From Podocnemis expansa (lineage: Eukaryota; Chordata; Testudines; Podocnemididae): 64,000 bases of DNA. Shown here piece after piece: positions 35,586-45,404 of this stretch (positions within the stretch are counted from its first letter, which is position 1; every line of letters begins with the position of its first letter). A program made the position numbers and the translations under genes. The stretch lies in contig ML682038.1 of the NCBI GenBank assembly GCA_007922195.1, forward strand, positions 6,208,689 to 6,272,688, in the 5' to 3' direction. The notes beneath the pieces are model-generated. The model was not told the DNA's origin. It saw only the letters and a list, made by a program, of their open reading frames with translations, and did not search any database.

Positions 35586-35980
35586 CTTTATCATCTTGGT
35601 TGCGCCGTTATAACGTTGGCAAAACAGGACACAAAACTAAATTTTCCCAGCTTACAGGCACCCACCGCTTCGTCGACAAACGCTAACACACGTTGTCACA
35701 AGAAGTGCCACATGCGGCTACAAACATGCCAGGAAGGGATGGAGAAAAGAAGCCCTGGTGACAGGCAGCCTCTTGGTGGCGGTGCCCAGCTGATTGTAGC
35801 CCAGGGACTGACTGAACCGGCCGCGGGAGTGACTAAGCCAGAGCCAGGGGGTGTGCGTGTGATCGTGACCATCCCAGCCAGGCCGGGGCGAGGGGAGCAG
35901 GCGGCGCAATCCCCGCCCCGACCTGATGTGGAGGTGGGGTTAACCCCCGACCCGGCCCCGGGAGGGCAGCGAGGCCTTAC

Positions 35981-36118
35981 CTGAGAGAGCTGCCTGGGGT
36001 TGGGGCAGCCGAAGAGCGCGGAGCTGGAGCTGAAGCTGATGGCCCCCCGGCGGCTGAGGACATGCTGAGGGACCGGCCTGTCCAGCGGCAGCACCGGCAG
36101 CTGGTAACATACTTCCAT
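35981..36118 (-). CDS. PDE7A: PDE7A first coding exon (PDE7A1-type N-terminus)
   Basis: PDE7A hydrolyses cAMP to 5'-AMP and is rolipram-insensitive. This exon encodes residues 1-46 of the long isoform, starting MEVCYQLPVLPLDRP and ending GCPNPRQLSQ, which matches the mammalian PDE7A1 N-terminus as I remember it. It holds RRGAIS (residues 23-28), the PKA pseudosubstrate-like site in which this region is reported to bind and inhibit PKA catalytic subunit. In mammals a second RRGAIS follows in the next exon. The exon is 46 whole codons (phase 0) and ends CTCTCAG at a GTAAGG donor (35980 downward). The catalytic domain lies in exons outside the window. The ATG has a weak -3 base (T) but G at +4. 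An in-frame ATG 84 codons upstream (36370) opens a longer frame, but the known start is preferred because of its family match. Confidence 0.95.
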
Positions 36119-36714
36119 TGAAGAGCCTCCCCGCTCCGAGCCGCGCCAGAGCATCGGCCGCCCGCACCGGGAATCGCCGCGGCGCACGGGGGCGGTGGGG
36201 AGAGGCCGCGGGGAATAAAAGCAGCGATTAAAACACGCGGCCCGGCTCCTCCTCACTCCCCCGGCAGGGGTCGGGCCCCTTCTTCCTCCGCCCCACGGGA
36301 CGAGTCCTCCCCCGGGACCGCAGGGGGGCCTGGGGAAGCGGGGCCGGCACCGGCTGCGGAGCGCTGTCACGGCAGGAGGCGGCGAGTCCGGTGCTGCTTC
36401 TGCTGCCGGGGGCAGCCGCGCTCAGCCCCGCAGCCGGGCCCTGCCGGCGCCGCTCATGGAGGCGGGCGCGGGTGCCCGGGGGGCGGCTTTGGGTGAGACA
36501 CACTCGGCGCCGCTATTGTCCGGCACGAGGAGGCGGCAGGGGCCGCAGCGCGGCGGGAATGGGGCGAGCCCGCGGCAACGAGGGGCGCTGCGCCCCACCG
36601 AGCCGCCCCGGGCGGCCGGGACGAGCCGAGCCGGGCCGGGCCGGACGGCGGAGGCACACACCAGCCGGACGGACAGTGTGCGCGACGCGCCAGCCAGGCC
36701 GGCTCCACGCAAAC

Positions 36715-36727
36715 CGTCATCACGTAA
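36715..36727 (-). promoter_or_regulatory. CRE-like half-site pair in PDE7A promoter
   Basis: The plus strand reads CGTCATCACGTAA; the minus strand reads TTACGTGATGACG, i.e. a TTACGTGA near-CRE followed by a TGACG half-site. Another TGACG (minus) lies at 36896-36900. They are plausible CREB/ATF sites for a cAMP-feedback gene, but motif matches this short occur by chance in GC-rich DNA. Confidence 0.4.
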
Positions 36728-36773
36728 CGCGGGCGGGCGGGGGGCAGGAGGTGTGTGGGAGGCGAGCGGCCCG

Positions 36774-36778
36774 ATTGG
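36774..36778 (-). promoter_or_regulatory. CCAAT box (NF-Y-like), first
   Basis: ATTGG on plus, CCAAT on the PDE7A strand, in the context CTCCAATCGGG. A second copy at 36917-36921 lies in CTCCGCCAATGGCCGGG. Paired CCAAT boxes in a TATA-less CpG promoter are typical NF-Y arrangements. Function is inferred. Confidence 0.45.
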
Positions 36779-36796
36779 AGCTGGCGCGCCTCTCTG

Positions 36797-36808
36797 TGCG
36801 CATGCGCG
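36797..36808. promoter_or_regulatory. NRF1-type palindrome
   Basis: TGCGCATGCGCG differs by one terminal base from the NRF1 consensus palindrome TGCGCATGCGCA. The site is about 680 bp upstream of the PDE7A ATG and is symmetric, so it could serve transcription in both directions from the island. Confidence 0.6.
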
Positions 36809-36916
36809 TGGCGGAATTTTTGCCGCGCGCCTCCGAGCGTTCTGCGCTGTGAGGGAGGCTGGCGAGTGGGGCGCGCGCAGTCGCAGCGAGCGCTGCGTCA
36901 CTGTCGCTGCCCGGCC

Positions 36917-36921
36917 ATTGG
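36917..36921 (-). promoter_or_regulatory. CCAAT box (NF-Y-like), second
   Basis: ATTGG on plus, CCAAT on the PDE7A strand, 143 bp further upstream of PDE7A than the first copy. It is inferred to be an NF-Y site only from motif and CpG-island context. Confidence 0.4.
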
Positions 36922-37524
36922 CGGAGAGCGAGGGGGAGGGGAGAAGCGGGAGGACGCTTCTCGCGCACGTGGCCGGTGTAGGCTGGCGGCTCGCGCAGCA
37001 GTTCGGTGGCCGTGGTGAGCGCCGCTGCAGGGTTGTGACGAGGGATTTTCCTGACACCCCTTATAATCCCCCTGAATATCGCCCCCCAGTTGTCAGCTCG
37101 TAATAGTGATATACCAATTTAGTGAGGACCCACCAGTTTAAAGTGCTGAGGAGAATGCTACTCCCCAAGTAGACGGCGTGGCTGCTGGGTACTGGGTGGC
37201 TCAGCTGCAGTGTTCAGTCTGCAGCCTGTCAAGCCTCCCTTATTCCTGGCGGGAAACAGCAGCCCCTGAGATGACGGCAAGAGCTGCCGGTCCTGCTCTG
37301 GCCGATGACTGTTACCATCTTTTCACGGGAACGTGAGGTACTGTGTCCCTGGCCTCTTGGTTCCTCAAACTTGCCCCCAAATGGGGTAACCCTTAGTAGA
37401 TGGCCCATTTTACACAGACGGTCCAGGAATCTGGGCCTTTGTCTTATATAAGTGCTTTGATTTGCTGTTACATTGTGACCTGTTCCCATGACTTAACACT
37501 TCCCTCCATTTATTTTCCTCTCCT

Positions 37525-37630
37525 TCTGTAAGTTCCCCAAAGCATCTGACCAAGTGGGAATCTTCTTCCACAAAGACTCATGCAATAAATAAATTTGTTA
37601 GTCTTTAAGTGCTACAGGATTCTTTGTTTA
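37525..37630 (+). mobile_element. Penelope-like tail fragment
   Basis: CAAAGCATCTGACCAAGTGG, then CTTCTTCCACAAAGACTCATGC, ATAAATAAATTTGTTAGTC and AGTGCTACAGGATTCTTTG form a plus-strand copy of the tail family. The hammerhead-like core is changed to CTGACCA and CAAAG. It lies about 500 bp outside the CpG island. Confidence 0.72.
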
Positions 37631-37859
37631 TTATCCTTTGCTCCATTTGGATTTTTAACATTTGCTATCTGGTGGCCCCGTCCCCAAATATCCTTTTAAT
37701 TTCTCATATTGGTTAATGTGTCTAATGCATGAGAGAGAAATATCCAGAACATTTCTATAATTGTTATTGTTACTATTTATAACATAGCTGGTACAGCAGT
37801 GTTGCAGTTGCTATAGTTACAACGCTGACTGAATGACATAAGGCATAGCACACGCTCAA

Positions 37860-39720
37860 GATTAGCTGTAAAGTGAAAATGGCAACAAAAAAGTGTAAAT
37901 GCTGCATTAATAACCAGACTCAGGAAGATTTTCCATATTCATGATGAACTAGAAAAGAGATATTTCTATTACGCTTAGTTCACCAGTCAGTATTTTCCAT
38001 GTCAAGTGGAGGCGGGACATCTATAAACGAGCATGAAGGTACCACTGAACAAAGCTGCTCTTACAGCACATGCTAGTTCAAATTCTGTTACCAGTTTTGT
38101 TTTGTCCCTCCGCCCCCCCCCCCCAAGTTGAGCCAACAAAGAGTAAGTGTGACTTGGTTTTGGAAGAAGGAATATGTGCAAGTTATATCATTACGCATAA
38201 TCACGGTTTCGGGTCAATGGACAATACTTCCAATTTAAATAAAAAATTCAACAGTCCAGAATTGTCGTATGTGCCCTGACAAAGTGTGAAGCAGTAGTAA
38301 TAGGTGTTTTCTCCGTGGGCAGATACTGACCTGAAATACACTGAGTATTTGTCACCATTGATGCTGCAAATCACAAGACATGTAAAATTGCGTCTTGGCT
38401 TGGTTCATTATTTCAAGATTTAGAAAGGCTTTTCATGTGTGCAAATGGAACTTGTGGATTTTGTTGAACTCAAAGGAGGGATGCCAAATTAACTGTAGCT
38501 GAGATGATAAAAATGTTATAAATAAATATGGAAGCAAGAATAAGGTTGTAGCATCTGTGTAGATAATATGAATAAAAAGCTTTGGTGGCCTATACAGATG
38601 TTGAAGGGAAAATTTGTACAGCAAAGTAAAGATGAGTTTTAAAAGGGAAGTGATAGGCCTTGGATGCCTTGTTCACACTGTGCATAACAACCCAAACTGC
38701 AAGGATTACAACCCCTGTAAACATTAAAAACATGCTTATTAAGTTTTTTTGGATACTTTCATATATTGACTATTCATGTGGAAAGACTGAAAAGTTTTTG
38801 AAAGTATGCAGGACAAGAATATTAAAATAATCCAGGATGGAGTATTGTCAGATGTCTGTCAGTGTTACCTGCTTTAGAGACAATCCTTCAACTTTATGAG
38901 TTTTGGAAGTCATTTTTCTTGTCAGATAAAAAGTGCCCAATAGTTTTTCACAAACTATTTGAAGACTGACGTACTGAACTCTGATTTGCTTTTATCCATG
39001 CAAACGTGACATTTTTTTCATGACACAAAGAGTTAGAGGAAGGTGATCTCTGGGAGTACAGTCAGCAGATACCTTAAAACAGCCTCAAAAAGAACTTGGT
39101 TACAAGGTATGAAAAATATTTTGTGTCTTCTAGTGAAAATACTGCTTGGAGACCTAGAAGAAGCAGGTATCATGACACATCAATACTATCCTAATGTATC
39201 AAAATCTTTCTTTGATATAGTCATAAAATATATACATGCATAAGAAAAGCATACAAATTGTATGAGATATTGGAAGTGTCTACTTTTATAGAAAGTTCCT
39301 TTAAAATCTGAGATGGAAACTGCAGTTGCTGCAGACAAAAAAATGCCCGTGTGTGACAATTATCAAGGCTGCACTGTTTGATGAAGTAGCTCTGTTAAAT
39401 TTATGAGAAAGAACTGAGTGCAATGACATAACTATGATGATCTCAGTGTGTGGCAGATGGGATGAAGTAATCATGCATTTCAGGGAATCCTTAGTACCAT
39501 ATGCAAATATTTAAAAAAGCAGAACTGATCATGTGCCTGCCTAGCAGTAATGCTTCTGTCAAAAGAGTGTTTTCTGTCCTGAATGACCTGTGGACAGTAG
39601 AAAAAATCCAGATACAAGGTAGAAACTTTGAAAGCCATTTTCACTGTCAGAACAAACTTCACTTTGCTTTGTCTTCAGTCCTTCAAAAAACTGAGCAAGA
39701 TCATTAAAATTTTAAAAGAC
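37860..39720 (+). pseudogene. hAT-family transposase pseudogene
   Basis: Broken plus-strand frames follow the order of a domesticated-type hAT transposase. MATKKCKCC...NNQTQEDF starts near 37879. A catalytic-region-like stretch follows at 38340-38700, resembling the DIE/CADN and AHTVHN-type blocks but heavily broken. The C-terminal dimerisation block LPSSNASVKRVFSVLNDLW is at 39539-39595. There are many stops and frameshifts, and no spliced gene structure or terminal repeats were defined. It is a dead autonomous element and a candidate source of enzyme for hAT-type MITEs, although no terminal match links them. Confidence 0.7.
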
Positions 39721-40699
39721 ATACATTTATCAGAAAAATACAGCTATTAATCCAACAAGCTTCCCTGGTGCTGGCATCATCAGAAATGCTGATGAGTTCA
39801 ATGTCTTATGTCTAGGGATGGGAGTTTTCTGTCTGTAGATGATTTCTGTCTCCTAGACACGTTGAGGGAACTGAAAAATTAAGAGGGATTTTGTTTGTAC
39901 TACTATACAAATAAACTAAAAAACCACATTGTTTGTAGTTGTATACTTGTTAGGTGATGAATGTCGTATCTGTTAATTCTCATTTAAATTACTGCACTCT
40001 TTATATCCTCATTATCGTTGACTGCATGGCTGTATGATGGAAGTTAATCTTAGTTTCCACTAGCAGAAACAACAAAGCCATCATGCCAGTTTTCTTAAAA
40101 TGTGGAGGTAACATAGCACTCTGATAAATTTCTGAAAAATAAATGGTGCTGGCAGTGGGGCAAAGAGAGATTATTTTTAAGGGGGGTATGTGGACAGTAG
40201 ATATGGAAAAATGACATTCCTGAACAATGTTTTTATATAATTTGTAACTTGTGTCTGCATATACTTTTTTAGTATGACAGCATATCCATGATGATTGTCC
40301 ATATTTGCTTTGTATTTGTAATGTATACTTGCAATTGTTAAAACATAAACTGCTACAAATTTTTTGCCTTGCCATGCTCCATAAGTTACGTTTTCAGTTT
40401 TGTCTACGTCCTTGTGTGCCCACCCTTAAGTGTCCCCAGATTTGGTTTACAAAATATTCTCACTTGTAGAGCCCACTACAGGGTAAGTGCCAGAGTGGAG
40501 GCAGAATCAACAGCTTTGCAAATAATAGGGACAAATGAGAGATGAAGAGGAATGAATGGGGAAAGGTCTGGAAATGAACAGAATGAGGCTCCCAAATGGC
40601 ATCCCAGGCAAGAAGCATCTTCAGCACTTCCCCTTCCATTTGTTAAACTTCTGAATACCTTATTTTTATTGCATTTGTAGCCAATTTCATGACTTGGTT

Positions 40700-41410
40700 G
40701 CATGCCAGGCAATGGGGAAGGTGCCCCATGGGGGGATCCTGCTGGCCAGCAGGGAAGGTGCCCCACCGGCTGGGGACTCCTCTATCCAGTGAGCATCAGC
40801 GGCTGTCTTCCCTGGTGGTCCCGGGACAGGGAAACCTCCAGGGCTCCCTTGTCTGTGGAGTGCCAGGGAAGACAGCCACCAGTGGTTCTCGGGACAGGGG
40901 AGCCCTGAGGAAGAGAGCACCAATGGCTTTCTTCCCCAGGAGCCCTGGAGGCTTGCCTGTCAAGGGAGCACCAGTTGCTCTCTTCCATGGTGCTCCCCGT
41001 AAGGGGGAGTCCCGGCAGCCACTTCTTGGGGCTCCCTGGACATGGAAGCCTTGTCAGACGCTTGTCTGGGGCTCCCCTGTCTGGAGAGACCAAGCAACTG
41101 CTTGTCAGGGCTCCTTTGTCCCCGGGGAGCCTTTAGGACTCCATGGACAGGGGAGCCCTGGGAAAGAGAGGCCCAGACAGGGAAGCCCTGGTGGCTGCTT
41201 TTCCAGGGCTACCCTGTCTGGTGAGACCAGGACTCCCTTCCTGCCCAGGAGCCATGGCTCTCCCAGTTGACTTAGAGAGTCTAGTATAGACTCTCTAAGT
41301 CAAATTACTAAAACCTGCTTTAATTCAAATTAGGAGTTGTGTAAAGACTCTCTCATTCAAATTAACTAATTTGACTTAAATTAACTTTTCAAGAATAGCC
41401 ATAGCGATTG
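40700..41410 (+). mobile_element. GC-cored DNA transposon, copy A
   Basis: The GC-rich core of imperfect units around GGAAGCCCTGG/CCCCTGTC (GGGGAGCC, CCAGGGCTCC) runs to about 41265. An AT-rich end follows with TAATTCAAATTAGGAG, GACTCTCTCATTCAAATTAA and AATTTGACTTAAATTAAC blocks. The same core and end, inverted, form the copy at 45405-46230, so both are one family. The left end is truncated or diverged near 40700. The long open frames in the core (up to 193 residues) are proline/glycine-rich artefacts. Confidence 0.7.
41267..41303. repeat. Perfect 17-bp hairpin, 3-nt loop
   Basis: The left arm TTGACTTAGAGAGTCTA (41267-41283) and right arm TAGACTCTCTAAGTCAA (41287-41303) are exactly complementary and are separated by GTA. 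It sits at the junction between the GC core and the AT-rich end of transposon copy A. Copy B has only a diverged version. Confidence 0.93.
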
Positions 41411-42239
41411 TGCCTGCTTTGTCTTGGCAGGGCCCCTCTCAGAGAGCATTGTACAGTCTGCAGATTGTTCAAGAAATAGACTCAGGTGGCCAAAGACTTT
41501 CATCTCAAGCAGCTTCTGCTTGAAGAAAGCATGTGACCTGACACAATACTGATGACCTCATTGTGCTGACCATCTCCCGAGGGCTCTACAAATGTGGCTG
41601 CCTGACATTCAGAAGCAGGCACTCTGAAAAGACAAAGGATATGTTCTCTATCATCCATACCAAGGAAGAGGTTACAGAAGACCAATTGAGACCACTGTAC
41701 ATTTTGGTGTGATTCTTCTGCCTCCTCTAGGAAGAGCATGGACTGACATGAAGCTGGTGCCAGCAGGTGAGATAGCATACATACCCATCACCTGTCCCAG
41801 AACCAAGTGGGAAGGGAGAAATTCTGTGCTGTCAGCTGTGGTTCTGGTCTCTGAGCTGTTACAGATTTCATATTTTCCATGTAAGAGTGATTCAGAGACC
41901 ACCTGTCCACATCTATCAATGAGGGTTTTAAACAAGGAAACAGTTTGATTAGGGAATTAATAAACTGGGACTTAAGTTACTCAAGGGTAAATAAAAAAGA
42001 CAAAGCTTAGGTCCCTTATGCACATAAATAACACAAACCCTGATTCTAGACAGTAAAACATGTTTTTTTCTTCTCAAAAGGTGCTGAAGCACCTGTGTTG
42101 GCAGGTGGAAAACAAGCCAAACCAGGCTCAGGAACAGTTAAGTAGGTTGGTGATGAGATGACTTCTCAGGAACTATTGGAGTACCTTAAAATACTGTCTG
42201 CTTTCTAAAGGCCCACATCTCTTGCTGCCTCAAGGGCAG

Positions 42240-42433
42240 CAGGGCTGGCCTAACCATATAGGTGAATTAGGTAGTCACCTAGGGCATCAGGCTTTAACGG
42301 ATGCCAAATTAGATGAAAGTGATTTTTTTTTCTTTATGAAAAAATATACTAACATGCTATCTCTCATAATGTGGAGGAGGGGGCACCAAAATCATGATGT
42401 GCCTAGGGCAGCAAAACCCTTGGGCCAGCTGTG
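42240..42433. mobile_element. hAT-type MITE
   Basis: The left end CAGGGCTGGCCTAACC and right end TTGGGCCAGCTGTG are inverted. Target duplications AAGGGCAG (42232-42239) and TAGGGCAG (42434-42441) match at 7 of 8. The 194-bp interior, with GATGTGCCTAGGGCAGCAAA, is a recurrent sauropsid repeat. Confidence 0.85.
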
Positions 42434-43060
42434 TAGGGCAGACAGCCGCACCCAACAGGACCATTAAACCAATAGAGACCCTGACAAACTAATCAGAAGC
42501 AAAGATTTTTCCCACTTTTTTGGCCTTTGCATATGGCCCTAATGCATGTGTACAGAGCACTTAAAGTCACTACACATAATCTGATAAGAATGTTCCACTT
42601 TTAAAACTTTGAAAGTACACAGAACATACTGTTTATCTGGATGGACAGTACCATTTTCATCTACAGCAGGGAACAGAAAACAAAAGGAGCCATTATATTC
42701 TAACAGAGTGTGATGCTGGCTAAATCAGAGGGACAATTTATGATATTAACTTCAATATGTCAAAATTATAATAGTTCACGTGATAGGACTATGTCAGGTA
42801 CCTGTCAGAAAGGTTACAATTTGCTCAGTATGATAATAGTGTTTATAGTATGTGTCATATTTGTATTGAAAGTTATGGATATGTTTGATGTATCTGTATT
42901 TCAACTTGTGATGTATTTCTACGAGGTACCCCAGACAGGATGGTTACAACAATAGTCTGCTTAATGGCCCAATTAATAAAACTCAACAGGTACAGTGGGT
43001 CCAGGGGGAAAAGCCAGGACCCTGATGAGTCATCAGGACTTATTCATGTGATCCTGGGGC

Positions 43061-43560
43061 CTATGTTCCCTCTAAGGTGCGTGGCTGTGCGGCTACGCAT
43101 CTAAAAAAAGCCTCCCTGCGCAGGTCTTTTCCATTCCCGTGCATAGGGAGGGCCAAGCTGGCAATGCAGCCCAGGATTGGCTGGGCAGGCCAGCTGAGGA
43201 TCAGCCGGGGGGAGGAAGCGGGGCCAGGGCCAGGCAGGGTGAGGCCTGCAAAGCATCCGAGGATTGGCTGGGGTGGGGCCGGGGCCGGGCCAGCTGAGCG
43301 GGGGGGGGACGCTGCTGGGGCGAGACAGGGTCAGGCCGGCAAAGCAGCCAAGGATTGGCTGGGGCAGGGAACAGAGCCGGGCCAAGCCAGCTGAGCAGCT
43401 GGCAGGGGTGCTGGGGCTGGGCAGGGCGAGGCTGGCAAAGCGGCAGAGAATCAGCCATGGGGAGCAGGGCCAGGGCTGGGCAGAGCCAGGCCAGCAAAGT
43501 GGCTGATGATCACCTGGCGCAGGCGGGGGTGGGGGGAGGTCTGTATCCATGTTTAAAGTA
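43061..43560 (+). mobile_element. Truncated hAT-type element with GC-rich minisatellite core
   Basis: The left end CTATGTTCCCTCTAAGGTGC matches the terminus of the element at 8357, but no matching right end follows. From 43140 to 43530 the core consists of imperfect units of about 60-95 bp, marked by GGCAAAGCAGCCAAGGATTGGC-like blocks near 43160, 43248, 43338, 43433 and 43493. Open frames over it are repeat artefacts. Confidence 0.72.
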
Positions 43561-43672
43561 CATTAAAACCACTAGCCAAGCAGATCACAGTCTATCCTAT
43601 ACATTTTTTTGGAAGTATGGTGTTAGTAAATGAATTTAGTTTTCTGTGGTAATAAGTTGACATCCGTTACAG

Positions 43673-44124
43673 CAGGTGGTCTCAAACCTTTTAGTGTCAC
43701 GACACAGTTGGGAGGACTCCCAATGATGCGCAACATGAGGATGCTTCTTCCCCACTCCCTGTAAAGCCACATCTGCTGAGGTTCCTCTTGCTGCTGAAAA
43801 CAAACTCCCACAGGCAGTTTCAATGGCAGTTCAAATGGAAGTAGCCCCCAAGAAAACACTGCCACTGTGGGCAATTTCAGCAGCAACTCTTTGAGAAGCA
43901 TGCCAGCCACTACAAACAGCTGTCACTGCATAGACTTTTGATGTTTACTCTTAAAAGGGGCAGCCACAGAGGCTCGTTCTGCTGCCACAGCTCACTTTGC
44001 CACCAAGGGTTTCTTTCATTGGGGGGGGGGGGGGAGCTACTGCAGTGGACAGAGTTGCAGCGACACACTCAGCTGCTGTGCTGTGACACATTTTTGTGTC
44101 ATGACACAGCAGATGAGAACTGCT
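43673..44124. mobile_element. hAT-type element, decayed
   Basis: The left end CAGGTGGTCTCAAACCTTTT and right end GATGAGAACTGCTG are imperfect inverted termini of the CAGTGGTTCTCAAAC type. The interior contains a 14-16 bp G run near 44020 and short GC-rich repeats. No clear target duplication was found, so the limits are approximate. Confidence 0.6.
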
Positions 44125-45404
44125 GCCTTATGAAGTGGGCCTCCTTGCCTAATAAAAAGAAACAATTGACACTGAATAGTAACTATTTCTAAACAATTTA
44201 AAACTGAACCTGATTTAAATGCCATTTTAATATGTTATTGAGTATATATTTAATATTTGAAAGTTTATTGTTGTATTTATACACATACACTATACAACAT
44301 TCTACATAAAATGTAGTACTGTAACAATTATACAACTACACAACACATCACACAATGTAACATACACACAATGTTACAGCTACACAACATTACACAATAA
44401 CAACCACACATAGCATAACAACAATATACAACATAATACATAAAAGTTAATAGAACAATGGGCCTAATGATGCCCTTGGATGTGGGGGTGGGGGCAGATT
44501 GCAAAGTAAGGTAGCAATTTGGTATTCCACGCCTGATATCTGCAGGAACTCTGTAAAGAAGTAGCTCGAGATATCAGAAAAGGTAACAACATCCAAGCCT
44601 GATGTCTTTATAGCACTATTAAAGTATGGTCAGGAAGTATGGGGGTTTAAAACAATGACACTTTTAATGGCAAGATAATGAATAGTATTTAACACAGACA
44701 CACAAAACACCACCACATACATGATATCTAACCAATTGGAGGAGCATCAACATGTAAACAAGGCAAAAAGTATAACTACTGTATAATAAGTAACATTAGC
44801 AATTTATTGAGGCCTGAATTCATTAGAGTTCAGGTTACTCAGTAAAATAAGTAGGGTATATTGTTGCTGGTCAGGTACCATTGGAGGGGATTATAGTTTG
44901 GAAAGCAGGCTACACAACTGGTCACCATGCAGCAGGAGGAAGATTAGAAGTTAAAATTATGAGGCACTGTGGAAAGTAGCTCTGGGATGTAGGTTAGAAG
45001 ACAAAAAGGGAAAGTAAGAATTTTAGTATAACACTGCCATGGATCTGCTGTTCTTTTATCTGAGATATCCTGGTGAATAGAAGAGTTACTTTTGTGTTAG
45101 GGCAAGGACAGTGATTTTTGGAAAACTCAGGTATTGATAAAAACCAGAGTTGTGGACTAAGAATTGCCCTTAGCTGCTAATAGTAGGTACGGTAATTTTG
45201 GGAAACTTAAGGCAAGGGTCTAGCTGGAAGTTTGAAAGTAAGGTACAGCAGTGCTGCTGGTAGGTTTTATTCAGTTAATAGACTTTGGTGCTTCAGATTT
45301 GAATTAGAACCATGCTGTTGGAATAAGTGACTTGACCCACTTACTGAAGTACAACAAGCAAGGAGTTCTGTGCTACCCCTTTGGAACTTAAAGACTGGTA
45401 ATAG
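44125..45404. other. AT-rich sequence, partly low complexity
   Basis: The stretch at 44280-44450 is a degenerate ACACA/ACAAT-rich low-complexity tract (TACACAACA-like units). The rest shows no gene. At 45355-45400 pieces of the Penelope tail appear in scrambled order (CAAGGAGTTCTGTG, CTACCCCTTTGGAACTT, AAAGACT). Confidence 0.5.

Larger units (their letters stand above)
1..35980 (-). other. PDE7A: PDE7A intron 1 (partial)
   Basis: This is inferred from the splice donor at 35980-35979 (minus strand) just downstream of the first PDE7A coding exon, so transcription runs from high to low coordinates through this stretch. I looked for the next coding exon (a second RRGAIS-like block followed by the conserved PDE7A sequence) and for the alternative short-isoform first exon, and recognised neither. 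The intron is therefore at least 36 kb here. It is AT-rich and densely occupied by transposable elements listed separately. The intron reading depends on the exon call; the absence of exons rests on reading by eye. Confidence 0.8.
35800..37060. promoter_or_regulatory. PDE7A: CpG-island promoter of PDE7A
   Basis: About 1.2 kb of very GC- and CpG-rich DNA stands out from the AT-rich surroundings and encloses the first PDE7A coding exon. I see no TATA box at a sensible distance on the minus strand. Visible candidates are an NRF1-type palindrome at 36797-36808, inverted CCAAT boxes at 36774-36778 and 36917-36921, and TGACG half-sites (minus strand) at 36715-36719 and 36896-36900. As I recall, the human PDE7A1 promoter is described as TATA-less, CpG-rich and CREB-responsive, which fits. 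The transcription start was not located. The many long open frames across the island on both strands reflect low stop-codon density. Confidence 0.85.

Noticed and set aside
1..35980. Second PDE7A exon or the alternative first exon of the short isoform
   Set aside because: I looked for the conserved YDSSDQTALY-like and hydrophobic short-isoform N-terminal sequences on the minus strand and did not recognise either. A translated search against PDE7A would be decisive.
35696..36370. A 224-codon minus-strand open frame over the CpG island taken as one single-exon gene
   Set aside because: Only codons 85-130 match a known protein (PDE7A exon 1). The frame runs through a clear GTAAGG splice donor into intron, and long frames are expected in stop-poor GC-rich DNA.
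36391..37103. Long plus- and minus-strand open frames (up to 215 residues) upstream of PDE7A
   Set aside because: They overlap each other on both strands, consist of Arg/Pro/Ala/Gly-rich sequence, and reflect CpG-island composition with no domain.
40689..41270. A 193-residue open frame
   Set aside because: It lies in the GC-rich repeat core of a DNA transposon that recurs at 45516-46073. The translation is repetitive and domain-free, and the opposite strand is equally open.
43077..43550. Gly/Pro-rich open frames of up to 149 residues
   Set aside because: They are produced by a GC-rich minisatellite inside a transposon remnant, open in several frames on both strands.
44280..44450. CRISPR-like or satellite array of TACACAACA units
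   Set aside because: Units are irregular and very short, with no conserved repeat-spacer structure. It is low-complexity DNA in a vertebrate context.
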